The notes beneath the pieces were generated by a model that was given only the letters and a program-made list of their open reading frames with translations, was not told the DNA's origin and did no database searches. From positions 62,001 through 126,000 of the forward strand of contig NZ_RCWZ01000004.1 of NCBI RefSeq assembly GCF_003675385.1: 64,000 bases of DNA. The letters run 5' to 3'. Every line of letters begins with the position of its first letter. Position 1 is the stretch's first letter. This stretch comes from Mucilaginibacter kameinonensis. Its GTDB lineage: Bacteria > Bacteroidota > Bacteroidia > Sphingobacteriales > Sphingobacteriaceae. This document shows positions 25,747 through 34,764 of this stretch, piece after piece. The translations under genes were made by a program, and so were the position numbers.

Positions 25747-26454
25747 ATGACAGGTGAAGATAAAATAAGACAAGCGTTTGAGAACAAAGACTGGCAGGAA
25801 ATTAAAGTTACCGACTCCTGGCAGATATTTAAAATAATGGCCGAGTTTGTTGACGGCTTTGAAAAACTGGCTAAAATTGGCCCCTGCGTATCAATCTTCG
25901 GATCCGCACGTACGCATAACGATAACAAATACTACAAACTGGCCGAAGATACCGCCCGCCTGCTTACCGAGCATGGTTATGGTGTAATATCAGGCGGTGG
26001 CCCCGGTATTATGGAGGCAGCCAACAAAGGGGCTTATGAAAATGGCGGCAAATCGGTAGGATTGAACATCGAATTACCTTTTGAACAGTTCCACAATAAA
26101 TATATCGACAGGGATAAGATCATGGAGTTTGATTACTTCTTTATCCGCAAGGTTATGTTTATGAAGTACTCGCAAGGCTTTATCATTTTGCCCGGCGGCT
26201 TTGGTACCATGGACGAATCGTTCGAGGCTATCACCCTCATCCAAACCGGTAAAATTGCCCGCTTCCCCATTATTTTTGTTGGGGTTGAATACTGGAAAGG
26301 CCTGTTTAGCTGGGTTGAAGAAAAAATGCTGAACGAACAGCACAACATCAATCCCGACGACCTTAACCTGTACCGTGTTGTTGATACCGCCGAAGAAGCG
26401 GTTGAGCACATCACCCGGTTCTACAACAAATACGTACTTAAGCCAAACTTTTAA
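25747..26454 (+). CDS. LOG family protein (TIGR00730-like nucleoside monophosphate phosphoribohydrolase)
   Basis: The 235-aa Rossmann protein carries both LOG signatures: GGGPGIMEAANKGA near residue 85 and PGGFGTMDESFE near 155. The latter includes the catalytic Glu and Arg environment (IDRDKIMEFDYFFIRKVMF). Members cleave the N-glycosidic bond of AMP or cytokinin nucleotides; in bacteria the true substrate is often AMP-like. The gene ends at a bidirectional terminator shared with the convergent TlpA-like gene. Confidence 0.9.
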   Translation: MTGEDKIRQAFENKDWQEIKVTDSWQIFKIMAEFVDGFEKLAKIGPCVSIFGSARTHNDNKYYKLAEDTARLLTEHGYGVISGGGPGIMEAANKGAYENGGKSVGLNIELPFEQFHNKYIDRDKIMEFDYFFIRKVMFMKYSQGFIILPGGFGTMDESFEAITLIQTGKIARFPIIFVGVEYWKGLFSWVEEKMLNEQHNINPDDLNLYRVVDTAEEAVEHITRFYNKYVLKPNF

Positions 26455-26467
26455 CAGGCTCCAAAAT

Positions 26468-26501
26468 AAAAAATGCCGCTCGGTTAAGGGCGGCATTTTT
26501 T
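26468..26501. terminator. Bidirectional terminator
   Basis: AAAAAATGCCGC and GCGGCATTTTTT form a stem with A and T runs on either side, placed between convergent genes. Confidence 0.85.
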
Positions 26502-26528
26502 GTTGGTATAGTTTAAGTAATTGATCTG

Positions 26529-28481
26529 CTATTTCATACTGTGCTTTGGGGAAGCCGCAGTTTCAAAGGAAGCGGGCTCTCTTGCTAATTCTATCATGGT
26601 GCTCACCTCATCCAATATCTGATTGGTTTCGCCACTTCCAACCTTAGTAAACCTGACGAAACCATTCTTATCAATTACAAATTTTGTAGGTATGCCGGTC
26701 ACCCCAAACTGGGTCACCACTTTGGCCTGGCGGCCGTTTTCTAATTTATCATCAAACAGCACGTGGAAAGTATATTTATTGTCGGCAATAAATTTCTTTA
26801 CAGCATCAGCATAATCATTACCGTTTTCCCAGGTATCGATAAATAAAAACTTCACATCCGGATCGTCCTTATATTTATCAACGGCCAGCTGCATTCCTGG
26901 GAACGATGCTTTACAAGGGCCACACCATGTCGCCCAAAAATCAACAATCACTACTTTACCTTTAAGGCTGGCTAAGGAAACTGTTTTACCTTCAAAATCT
27001 TTTAAGGCGAACGGAGTAGCGGGCTTACTGCTCATATTCTTAACCATATCGGCCCGCTTGGCAGCATTGGAAATCTCATTTAAAATCGCGAAATACCTAT
27101 CGTACCCCTTATCACTTCCTTTAGTAGCTACATAGGCATTCTTCAATTCGGCTGTGAGCACCGGGGTACCTTTACCTGCTTTCATGGCACGTTCAATAAC
27201 AGCCGTTGATTGCTCGTATTTACCTAACGCACTTAAAATAAGCACATAATGTTCATTCACTTCGCCATAGTCGCTGGTATTATGCTCGTATACTGGTTGC
27301 TGAACTTTCAAAGCCTCGTCATATCTTTTTTCTTTATATAAGATAAACGCGTAAGTATCGGCAAACATGTCATAACTGCCTTTTGCTGCGTTTATCGTTT
27401 CTTTAATCGTAGCAAATTCGTGTGGCTTTGGGTTATTTATATTATCCGATAAAATATCCAGGCTCTTTTTCGATATCAGCTCTGCTTCATTTAAATTAGT
27501 ATCCCTTAAAACATAGTTCCAGGCAATATTATTATAGCTTGCTGCCAGGCCTGTTTTATCTTTTACTTCGGCCACATATTTATCAAAAGCACTATGGTTG
27601 CCCGCCTTTAAATACGTTATGGCAAGTTCTCTCCTCAGCGCGTCGCCCCAGCGGTTCTCATCAGCATCCGGATCAGGGAATTTGCTGTTATAAACCTGGT
27701 ATAATGAATCTTTTTTCGCCAGATTTTTTTCTGCCTTTGCGGTGAAATAAAGGTTACGCCTCATCCCTTCGCCATTCGGGAACCTTTTAAAAATAATGTT
27801 ATTTACCGAATCAACAGCTGCTTTATTTCCCTGCCAGTTATAAATACTCCTGGCTGTCGTCAGGTCTTTTTCTTTATTACTTCTTAAAAGCTCTGCCAGT
27901 TTATTGCTCATAAATTTTACCGATTCCGGGTCTTTTTTGGTATTTAGTACCGCATAGTACCCAACCATGTTACGTTCCATGTTTGGGTACAATTCTATTC
28001 CTTTTTTATACAAAGCAAGTCCGGCATCTTCGTCTGTTTTAATTTGGGCGTAATAATTACCTATCGAAGTCCAGAGGATGATGCCTTTAGCTTCATAGGC
28101 TCCCGGTACAGGCTTCTTATTTTTATAGATCATATATAAATAACCATTGCCCTTGTTGTTATCAACAACATCGCCGCTGTACAGCTTCACAAAAAATGCC
28201 TGGGTATTAGCAGGTATTTCAAATTCACCCGTTACAAGTTTTCCCTGTGCTTTAAGATCAACATCCACTGCAGGTGGTATACTTTTTTCATTATAGTAAT
28301 ACACTATCGCACTGATATCCTTTTTCCCAGCTATAGCTGTCCCGGCGGGATCATATTTTATTCTGATTTTTTCGGATGCTTCGGGATAGTTATTTGATAG
28401 TGTGAGGTGTTCGGTTTGCGCGAAAGCACATTGCATAGCCAACAAGGCCGGCACCAGCAGGATTGATTTGTGTGGTTTCAT
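26529..28481 (-). CDS. TlpA-like thioredoxin-fold protein with long TPR-like region
   Basis: The 650-aa exported protein has a signal peptide (MKPHKSILLVPALLAMQCAFAQ). About 110 aa of beta-rich N-terminal domain (LTLSNNYPEASEKIRIKYDP) precede a long helical TPR-like region. A C-terminal AhpC/TSA-TlpA domain follows from about residue 490, with FWATWCGPCKASFPG carrying the CxxC. GVTGIPTKFVIDKNG supplies the cis-Pro loop. It probably reduces or isomerises disulfides in the periplasm. The Bacteroidota combination of N-terminal domain plus TlpA is common; the partner is unknown. Confidence 0.92.
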   Translation of the reverse strand: MKPHKSILLVPALLAMQCAFAQTEHLTLSNNYPEASEKIRIKYDPAGTAIAGKKDISAIVYYYNEKSIPPAVDVDLKAQGKLVTGEFEIPANTQAFFVKLYSGDVVDNNKGNGYLYMIYKNKKPVPGAYEAKGIILWTSIGNYYAQIKTDEDAGLALYKKGIELYPNMERNMVGYYAVLNTKKDPESVKFMSNKLAELLRSNKEKDLTTARSIYNWQGNKAAVDSVNNIIFKRFPNGEGMRRNLYFTAKAEKNLAKKDSLYQVYNSKFPDPDADENRWGDALRRELAITYLKAGNHSAFDKYVAEVKDKTGLAASYNNIAWNYVLRDTNLNEAELISKKSLDILSDNINNPKPHEFATIKETINAAKGSYDMFADTYAFILYKEKRYDEALKVQQPVYEHNTSDYGEVNEHYVLILSALGKYEQSTAVIERAMKAGKGTPVLTAELKNAYVATKGSDKGYDRYFAILNEISNAAKRADMVKNMSSKPATPFALKDFEGKTVSLASLKGKVVIVDFWATWCGPCKASFPGMQLAVDKYKDDPDVKFLFIDTWENGNDYADAVKKFIADNKYTFHVLFDDKLENGRQAKVVTQFGVTGIPTKFVIDKNGFVRFTKVGSGETNQILDEVSTMIELAREPASFETAASPKHSMK

Positions 28482-28573
28482 AGGTTTAACTAATTATTTA
28501 GTTAAGTTAGATACAAATTATTTTAAATACAATTATTTTAACAATTATTAACCTTAATAATTTACTTTGCACC

Positions 28574-29839
28574 ATGGACACTTCCGCCCAAAATAAACCG
28601 CAGAAGGCTTTAGGCTTTATTTTTATTACTTTACTGATTGACGTAGTAGGCTTAGGTATCATTATACCGGTACTACCCAAGCTCATTGAAAAACTAATCC
28701 ACGCGGGTTTAAGTGAGGCCTCGCTTTACGCCGGCTTTTTAACACTGGCCTACTCAGTGATGCAATTCCTGTTTTCGCCAATGATCGGTAACCTGAGCGA
28801 TAAGTATGGTCGCCGCCCGGTTTTGCTTTGCTCGCTATTAGGTTTTGGTGTCGATTATTTGTTCCTTGCTTTTGCGCCATCTATTGGCTGGTTATTTTTA
28901 GGACGCGCCATTGCAGGTATTACCGGCGCCAGCTTTACAACAGCTTCGGCCTACATAGCCGATGTGAGCACACCCGAAAAACGTGCCCAAAACTTTGGGA
29001 TGATAGGCGTTGCCTTTGGTCTTGGATTTATTATTGGTCCGGCCATTGGCGGTGTATTGGGTAAAATGGATGTTCAATATCCATTCTTTGCGGCCGCAGG
29101 CTTAGCATTTTTAAACGCCATTTATGGGTTCTTTATCCTGCCCGAATCGCTTGATGACGCGCATCGTCGCCCCTTTGATATAAAAAGGGCAAATCCGCTG
29201 GGTTCATTATTGCAATTAAAAAAATACCCATCGGTAATGGGCCTGGCGCTGTCGCTGTTCCTGGTATATTTTGCCGGACAAGCCGTACAAAACGTTTGGA
29301 CGTATTTCACTTTCGAAAAATTTAAATGGGGCGAGGATACCGTTGGTTATTCCCTGGCCTTTATTGGCCTAATGATAGCCCTTGTACAGGGAGGTTTAAT
29401 GCGCATTATACTACCTAAACTGGGCATGGAACGTTGCATTTGGGTTGGTTTGCTGCTGTACAGCGTTGGCCTTATCCTGTTTGCTATGGCTACGCAAGGC
29501 TGGATGATGTTTGCCTTTATGGTGCCTTACGCGCTTGGTGGCATTGCAGGCCCGGCACTACAAGGCATTATGACTAACCAGGTACCGGCCAATGAACAAG
29601 GCGAGTTACAAGGCGGTCTAACAAGTCTAATGAGCTTAAGCGCCATTTTTGGCCCCTGGGTAATGACTACTCTGTTTTATTATTTCACTAACGATAAAAG
29701 ACCGTTCTTTTTACCTGGAGCACCATTTATTTTAGGGGCAATACTGATGCTGATAAGCGCTTTGCTTGCCATACGCAATTTTAAAAACGTAAAGAAAACC
29801 TCGGCAAAGGATATTGATACCATGGCAACGTTGCATTGA
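28574..29839 (+). CDS. MFS transporter of the TCR/Tet family (first of a pair)
   Basis: The 421-aa, 12-TM major facilitator has motif A (GNLSDKYGRRPVLL) after TM2 and the antiporter-type motif C region (GFIIGPAIGGVLG) in TM5. IDVVGLGIIIPVLPKL at the N-terminus is typical of TetA-like efflux pumps. Drug specificity cannot be read. A TTACTTTGC box ends 6 bases before the ATG, so the message may be almost leaderless. The next gene is its close paralogue. Confidence 0.92.
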   Translation: MDTSAQNKPQKALGFIFITLLIDVVGLGIIIPVLPKLIEKLIHAGLSEASLYAGFLTLAYSVMQFLFSPMIGNLSDKYGRRPVLLCSLLGFGVDYLFLAFAPSIGWLFLGRAIAGITGASFTTASAYIADVSTPEKRAQNFGMIGVAFGLGFIIGPAIGGVLGKMDVQYPFFAAAGLAFLNAIYGFFILPESLDDAHRRPFDIKRANPLGSLLQLKKYPSVMGLALSLFLVYFAGQAVQNVWTYFTFEKFKWGEDTVGYSLAFIGLMIALVQGGLMRIILPKLGMERCIWVGLLLYSVGLILFAMATQGWMMFAFMVPYALGGIAGPALQGIMTNQVPANEQGELQGGLTSLMSLSAIFGPWVMTTLFYYFTNDKRPFFLPGAPFILGAILMLISALLAIRNFKNVKKTSAKDIDTMATLH

Positions 29840-29850
29840 TACAAGAACCA

Positions 29851-29939
29851 TGTCATTACGAAGCGTAGCGGCAATTGCTTGCTATGCAGAGCGGCCTCGC
29901 TGCCGTGCCATTGCTTCGTCGTTCCTCCTCGCAATGACA
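29851..29939. repeat. REP-like inverted repeat between the MFS paralogues
   Basis: TGTCATTACGAAG at the left pairs with CCTCGCAATGACA at the right, with core AGAGCGGCC. The arms are imperfect. Confidence 0.8.
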
Positions 29940-30058
29940 CTTTTTTCACATTTCCAACACCTGTCGCGATAGCAAAAAAGCAAGTATAAATCAAATACCA
30001 AAGTTGTAAAATACCTCATAATAAAACTTTTGACCTGCTTAAACCTTTATCATTATTA

Positions 30059-31315
30059 ATGAGCGCCAAACCTAAAAAAAAACATACCGCCGCCTTAGGG
30101 TTTATTTTCGTAACGCTTTTTATTGATGTGTTGGGTTTAGGTATTATTATCCCGGTAATGCCTTCGCTGCTCGAAAAACTGGGCAATATGGATGTGAGCA
30201 CCGCCGCGCAATATAACGGCTACCTCACTTTCACGTATGCCTCTATGCAGTTCCTGTTTTCATCATTATTGGGTAACTTGAGCGACAGGTATGGGCGCAG
30301 ACCGGTGTTGTTAGGTTCGCTCATCGGGTTTGGGATAGATTATATTTTTATGGCCTTTGCCCCTACCGTGGCATGGTTGTTTATTGGCCGGGCCATAGCA
30401 GGTTTTGCAGGAGCCAGTAATACCACTGCAACGGCTTATATCGCAGATATCAGCACCGGCAAAAACCGCGCGGCTAACTTCGGTTTGGTTGGCGCGGCAT
30501 CCGGACTTGGGTTTATCATTGGTATAGGTACCGGAAGTTTTTTAGGCGCGTTGAACGTACGCTTCCCTTTTATGCTGGCCGCGGGACTGGCTTTACTGAA
30601 TGCCACCTACGGTTATTTCGTACTACCCGAATCATTAAACATTAAAAACCGCAGGCGTTTTGAGTGGAAAAAAGCTAATCCGATAAGCTCATTACGGAAC
30701 CTGTCGCGCTATCAATCCTTAACCGGGTTGATAGGAGCGTTCTCATTAGTATATATAGCGCAAAAAGCGGTTGAATATGTGCTATCGTTTTACGTAACCG
30801 AAAAATTCGACTGGGCCCTTAAAAGCATTGGCTTTTTAGGATTTTTTATTGGCATTGTGCTGGTAGCTATACAAGGAGGATTGATCAGATACACCATCCC
30901 CAAATTTGGACAGGAAAAAAATATCGTAGCCGGGCTCCTGTTTTATACCATCGGCTTAACGCTCATAGCTTTTGCCAACCAGGGGTGGATGATGTACGCG
31001 TTCATGGTACCCTACTGCCTCGGCGGCATTTCGGGGCCATCATTACAAGGCATGATCACCAGTACGGTATCCCCAAAAGAGCAAGGCGAGTTGCAAGGCT
31101 CATTAACCAGTATCAGCAGTTTGGCGGTGATTATAGGGCCACTATTGATGAGCTCAGTATTTCATTTATTTACCCATCGTAATACATCAACTTATTTTCC
31201 GGGTGCGCCTTATATTTTGGGAGCGGTCTTGATGCTGATAGCGGTTTTCTTAGCGATAAGGAGTTTTAAGAAAACCGGGGTGGTTGATTCAAAAGAAGTG
31301 GAAGCGGTACCGTAA
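30059..31315 (+). CDS. MFS transporter of the TCR/Tet family (second of a pair)
   Basis: The 418-aa protein shares most signature stretches with the preceding gene: IDVLGLGIIIPVMPSLLEK, GNLSDRYGRRPVLLGSL, GRAIAGFAGASNTTATAYIAD, and the C-terminal SPKEQGELQGSLTS block. It therefore probably arose by tandem duplication. The pair is separated by 219 bases that hold a REP-like element. Efflux specificity is unknown and may differ between the two. Confidence 0.92.
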   Translation: MSAKPKKKHTAALGFIFVTLFIDVLGLGIIIPVMPSLLEKLGNMDVSTAAQYNGYLTFTYASMQFLFSSLLGNLSDRYGRRPVLLGSLIGFGIDYIFMAFAPTVAWLFIGRAIAGFAGASNTTATAYIADISTGKNRAANFGLVGAASGLGFIIGIGTGSFLGALNVRFPFMLAAGLALLNATYGYFVLPESLNIKNRRRFEWKKANPISSLRNLSRYQSLTGLIGAFSLVYIAQKAVEYVLSFYVTEKFDWALKSIGFLGFFIGIVLVAIQGGLIRYTIPKFGQEKNIVAGLLFYTIGLTLIAFANQGWMMYAFMVPYCLGGISGPSLQGMITSTVSPKEQGELQGSLTSISSLAVIIGPLLMSSVFHLFTHRNTSTYFPGAPYILGAVLMLIAVFLAIRSFKKTGVVDSKEVEAVP

Positions 31316-31376
31316 TTCCAACACAAAACATAATTATTAATTTTAAGGAAGCAGGAAAGAAAGTAAGGGCAAGTGC

Positions 31377-31486
31377 GATTCCCCTCTTGAGAGGGTGTAG
31401 GGGTGTGTTTCTGCATTTATCGGCTAATCGTATAAACACACCCCTGCTTACGCTCTCGCCAACCTCGCCCCCTCTCAAGAGGGGAG
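31377..31486. repeat. Second copy of the MITE-like inverted repeat
   Basis: The outer arms GATTCCCCTCTTGAGAGG and CCCTCTCAAGAGGGGAG and the inner GGGGTGTGTTTCTGC are nearly identical to the copy at 11924-12034, while the centres differ. It sits between convergent MFS and DUF502 genes. Confidence 0.85.
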
Positions 31487-31495
31487 CTTAAAAAG

Positions 31496-32086
31496 TTAAT
31501 CCAACCCGCTCACGCCGCCCGATATCACAAACTTCATGACATCTGCCGCGCTCTTATCCATTGGCTTTACTTTATCGGCAGCAACAATAACTACCTGGCC
31601 GGCAAACGAGTAGGAATATGGAAAATACACAGCTACCTCACCGGGTAAACCGATCTTTGCCAGATCTTTCTGCACAAGAAAACCTATCTTTTTTAAGCCG
31701 AACTCGTTAACCTCAACCAGTACCGGCTCGTTAAACTTCTTCTCTTCGCCAACAAAGGCTTCGGTGAGGTCTTTTATTGAGGAATACAGGAACGCGAAAA
31801 TAGGCAAACGCGCAAACCAACGCCTGAACCAGGCTTTAATAGGCTCGGTAATTACGTTGGTAACCAGTACCCCCATGATCATGATCACCACAACCACGTT
31901 AAGGATGCCGAGACCGGGAATATATACGTGTTTTCCAGTTTTATCAACCAGAAAATCGCTCAGGTTTAGTGCTTTATCAATGCTGGCCACTGCCCAGTAC
32001 ATCAAGAAAATAGCTGCACCCACCGGCACTACCACCAACATTCCCTTTACAAAATACCTGAATAATACCCGCGCTACCTTGTTCAT
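31496..32086 (-). CDS. DUF502 family membrane protein
   Basis: The 196-aa protein begins with the DUF502 pattern (LFRYFVKGMLVVVPVGAAIFLMYWAVASID), then a second membrane segment (VVVIMIMGVLVTNVI) and a soluble C-terminal part with VYFPYSYSFAGQVVIV. The function is unknown for the family. It is the last host gene before the prophage, and its 5' side faces the element's left end. Confidence 0.9.
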   Translation of the reverse strand: MNKVARVLFRYFVKGMLVVVPVGAAIFLMYWAVASIDKALNLSDFLVDKTGKHVYIPGLGILNVVVVIMIMGVLVTNVITEPIKAWFRRWFARLPIFAFLYSSIKDLTEAFVGEEKKFNEPVLVEVNEFGLKKIGFLVQKDLAKIGLPGEVAVYFPYSYSFAGQVVIVAADKVKPMDKSAADVMKFVISGGVSGLD

Positions 32087-32258
32087 TTTAACCCCAGATT
32101 TCTACTCGTAAAAGTACACTCTTTTAAATTGATACAAAATTGAAATCAAAAACAGCGTTTCCAGAGGGTAGAGGCACTTTTTCGTTTTTAAAGAAGTTGG
32201 AATTTATCCCTTTTTTGACCTTTTTTTATTTGATTTTGTCCCTTTTTCAACGGTCAAA

Positions 32259-32313
32259 ATTCATTTTTTTCGTAAAAACACTTTGAAAACAACCACTTTT
32301 TACGAAAATGAAT
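32259..32313. repeat. Inverted repeat at the prophage left end
   Basis: ATTCATTTTTTTCGTAAAAA pairs with TTTTTACGAAAATGAAT across an 18-base loop. It lies in the 279-base gap between DUF502 and the first phage gene and could be a terminator, or an attachment or recombinase site. Confidence 0.5.
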
Positions 32314-32365
32314 GCGAGCTATATTCTCAAAGTCTTATTGAATTACGCAATAAAACGGGAGTCAT

Positions 32366-32872
32366 TTATTCTTCATCAAAATCGTATTTTTTCATCAATT
32401 CCTCCACTCTTGAAATTTTTTTAAAATATAAATTTTGCTCTTCAGCGGTTGGTTGGTAATCAACTTTGTTTAGTTCGACTCTTTTTGACATAAAATCAAA
32501 TAGCTCCAGAGTGATTGTCAACGCCTCTTTAAATGCTCCTTTTTCTTCTTTTAATTTGCTGTTCTCATCGGTCAAAAAATTTACAGTTTCTTCCAATCTA
32601 CCAACCATTAATCCGACTTCTCTACCTGATTTAGTATCATTTTCATTTAACAACAGTTTCATAGTTTCGAAACGTTCCTTCATTTTATTTGAAAGGTAAT
32701 TATCATCGTGTTTGGACAAAAATTCAACCTGCTCTTTTAACATTGTTATCTGAGCCTCTTTTGCTTCCTTGTATTCCTTTATGTAATTAATACGGTAAAT
32801 CCGGTCGATGACGAATGCTCCAACGCCAACAACATTTACAATTAGGGAAATAACTAAGCTTTCAGTGTTCAT
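32366..32872 (-). CDS. Membrane-anchored coiled-coil protein, unknown
   Basis: The 168-aa protein has one N-terminal membrane segment (SLVISLIVNVVGVGAFVI) and then a long charged helical region with heptad character (residues 45-130). No family was recognised. It is the outermost gene at the left end of the prophage, in the same direction as the late region, and lies 11 bases after the DUF4468 gene, probably in the same transcript. Confidence 0.6.
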   Translation of the reverse strand: MNTESLVISLIVNVVGVGAFVIDRIYRINYIKEYKEAKEAQITMLKEQVEFLSKHDDNYLSNKMKERFETMKLLLNENDTKSGREVGLMVGRLEETVNFLTDENSKLKEEKGAFKEALTITLELFDFMSKRVELNKVDYQPTAEEQNLYFKKISRVEELMKKYDFDEE

Positions 32873-32883
32873 ATTATTATAGC

Positions 32884-33468
32884 TTAAAAGTCATCTTTAG
32901 GTTTAGTAGTGGTTGCTTTATAATTGCTTACAATAAGCCCTTTCGAATCGTTGTCAATATCAGTTAATAACTGCCAAAAGATATTATATACCTGCTTTTG
33001 AATTTTACTTTTGGCTGTTTTCAATTTTTCCTCATTTTGGTAGATGGCTTCGATAGTTCCCGGAGAACCCGGATTATTCCCCATAGCGGATGTCAATGTA
33101 TAGTTGTCTAAAATGATTCTGTATTTACCTTCTTTGACGGTAATATTGATTGTAAAACCAATAGTGTAATTTTCGAAAACACCTGCATTTAATGGGTATG
33201 AATGTGAAAAAACACCTTTACCAATAAGTTTGCCTGCATCTTTATCTTGTAACTGTAAAACGCTATTAGCTGATTTAAAAGTAGTGGCAAACCATTCACG
33301 AGAACGGTTATAAATATCAATGGCTGATACTCCGGGCACTTGAATGATTTGTTTATAAGTAACCTGATTTGTGGTGCTGTCTTTAGGTAGTTGAGGAAAT
33401 GGTATTAAATCCTGACCAAAAAGAGTAAACGGCAACAGTAATAAGATGATAGATAAGGTTCTTTTCAT
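32884..33468 (-). CDS. Exported DUF4468-like protein
   Basis: The 194-aa protein has a signal peptide (MKRTLSIILLLLPFTLFGQ) and the DUF4468 pattern: a TYKQIIQVPGVSAIDIYNRSREWFATTFKSANSVLQLQDKDAGKLIGKG block, then beta strands ending in YRIILDNYT. The family (TBP-like fold) is frequent in Bacteroidota genomes, and its function is unknown. In a prophage it is probably an accessory gene that alters the lysogen's envelope. Confidence 0.8.
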   Translation of the reverse strand: MKRTLSIILLLLPFTLFGQDLIPFPQLPKDSTTNQVTYKQIIQVPGVSAIDIYNRSREWFATTFKSANSVLQLQDKDAGKLIGKGVFSHSYPLNAGVFENYTIGFTINITVKEGKYRIILDNYTLTSAMGNNPGSPGTIEAIYQNEEKLKTAKSKIQKQVYNIFWQLLTDIDNDSKGLIVSNYKATTTKPKDDF

Positions 33469-33526
33469 ATTTAATGAGGTTCAACTACTCAAATTTACCT
33501 TATTCATATAGAAGTAATAAAGTTCC

Positions 33527-33670
33527 TCAGTACTTTTTTTTACGACTCAACCGTCTTATTTGAAAAATCACCACTGCAAAAAGGACAGTTACTGTCGTAT
33601 AAAATTCGAAATTTTGAAAGGGCGTACCAACAGATAGAGAATCTGCTGCTTTTTGAATTTTATTTATCAT
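33527..33670 (-). CDS. Small single-TM protein (47 aa)
   Basis: ATG at 33670 opens MINKIQKAADSLSVG..., with one membrane segment (TTVTVLFAVVIF) and a basic tail (RRLSRKKKY). No family was recognised. It lies in the otherwise empty stretch 33469-33824, on the late-gene strand. The shape resembles small phage lysis or membrane peptides; a role is not shown. Confidence 0.4.
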   Translation of the reverse strand: MINKIQKAADSLSVGTPFQNFEFYTTVTVLFAVVIFQIRRLSRKKKY

Positions 33671-33824
33671 TTGCCATAGGTTAGGTATCAATAATATGTC
33701 AAAGATACATTACATTTACAACCATAAGGAGTAAAAGAATAATTATATTAATATGACGGACGTATATAGCATCTCAAATAGCAATATTGACCTATGATAG
33801 GTAGCTTTTTTATAAATATATAAT

Positions 33825-33986
33825 ATGAAATTTAACGAGGAAGACAGAGAAATTTTAGGTTTAGCACTGGTGTTTCTTACGCTGACTGCAATATGTTTTG
33901 CTTTTGCTTTAATAGCTCCTATTCCGACTCCCGTTATTATACCACAGGGCGGAGATGTGGTTGTTATTCCCTATCCGGCATCCTGA
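33825..33986 (+). CDS. Small single-TM protein with Pro-rich tail (53 aa)
   Basis: ATG at 33825 opens a 53-codon frame: acidic N-terminus (MKFNEEDREI), one membrane helix (LGLALVFLTLTAICFAFALI) and a Pro-rich tail (APIPTPVIIPQGGDVVVIPYP). It resembles in plan the 52-aa protein at 60181-60339. Upstream are TTGACC, the odd palindrome ACCTATGATAGGT (33790-33802) and TATAAA. A hairpin with AAGCCTCCC and GGAAGGCTT (about 33991-34026) follows. Confidence 0.5.
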   Translation: MKFNEEDREILGLALVFLTLTAICFAFALIAPIPTPVIIPQGGDVVVIPYPAS

Positions 33987-34111
33987 TAAAAATAAAGCCT
34001 CCCATAACACTCGCTGTTTGGAAGGCTTACCTAAACTTATTTTCCAGAATATTTCTGAAGCTCAAATTTATTAAAAGCAATCAATTTTAGAAAAACCTGT
34101 CACAGGTGCTA

Positions 34112-34375
34112 TCAGGAGACTTTTTTTGCAATGGTAAACTCTCTTAATTGGGTTTCAGACCAAATAGTAAAATTAACATTATATTTCAATTCTCTAATCC
34201 GGTTGATACATTCAACAATCATAGGTTGTACGATTGCATAACTATCATTAAAGGATTTACCTATTTCTGGTAAGGTTATCCTAATACGTCCGTCAACTAC
34301 CGATACCAAAGTGTTATAAAGTGGGGGTAACTCCTGACTTAAGTAAACCCTTACCATTTCCAAATAGCTATTCAT
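34112..34375 (-). CDS. Unknown phage protein (87 aa)
   Basis: A soluble 87-aa protein with no recognised family. Its start overlaps the preceding gene's stop (ATGA), so the two are coupled. It may be an accessory pair inserted next to the lysis genes. Confidence 0.55.
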   Translation of the reverse strand: MNSYLEMVRVYLSQELPPLYNTLVSVVDGRIRITLPEIGKSFNDSYAIVQPMIVECINRIRELKYNVNFTIWSETQLREFTIAKKVS

Positions 34376-34698
34376 TTGAATGTTTGTCCAAAGTCTTTAG
34401 GAACTTGGTTAAAATACGAAAATACTTTTTCCGCAAACTCCTGTAATTTTAAAGAAGCTTGGTTGATATCTTTCAAACCTCTCTTGATTTGGCTCCGGGG
34501 GTCGCCCATCTTATAATAGATTAGCACTGTTCTACAATTTTCGCCGTGAACAATTAAATCCATCTTACCCTGAATTTCAAATTCCTCCGGAGTCATCCAA
34601 TGACCAGTTTGTTGATTACAAAACCAATACCCCATCTTACGGGCTTTATCTGCGTTAATTTGCAGTTCCTTTTCGATTGTATCAAACATCCTTGCCAT
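34372..34698 (-). CDS. Unknown phage protein (108 aa)
   Basis: A soluble protein with a WFCNQQTGHWMTPEEFE stretch near residue 25 and charged helices after it. The ATG at 34698 is preferred to a GTG six bases upstream. It is coupled to the 87-aa gene. It could be a two-gene module (toxin-antitoxin size), but no toxin motif is visible. Confidence 0.55.
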   Translation of the reverse strand: MARMFDTIEKELQINADKARKMGYWFCNQQTGHWMTPEEFEIQGKMDLIVHGENCRTVLIYYKMGDPRSQIKRGLKDINQASLKLQEFAEKVFSYFNQVPKDFGQTFK

Positions 34699-34752
34699 AA
34701 ACACAAAGCTATACTAATAATCTTAGCAAAACAAAAAGGTGTTGAAAATTTT

Positions 34753-34760
34753 TATATTTG
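34753..34760 (+). promoter_or_regulatory. -7 promoter box TATATTTG, leaderless transcript
   Basis: An exact TAnnTTTG box ends 4 bases before the ATG at 34765, so transcription would begin at about the start codon itself. No clear -33 box. Confidence 0.55.
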
Positions 34761-34764
34761 ATTT

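Noticed and set aside
33893..34090. 65-aa frame over the small TM gene
   Set aside because: It is Cys-rich and lacks coding features; the 53-aa frame has a clean membrane helix and Pro-rich tail.
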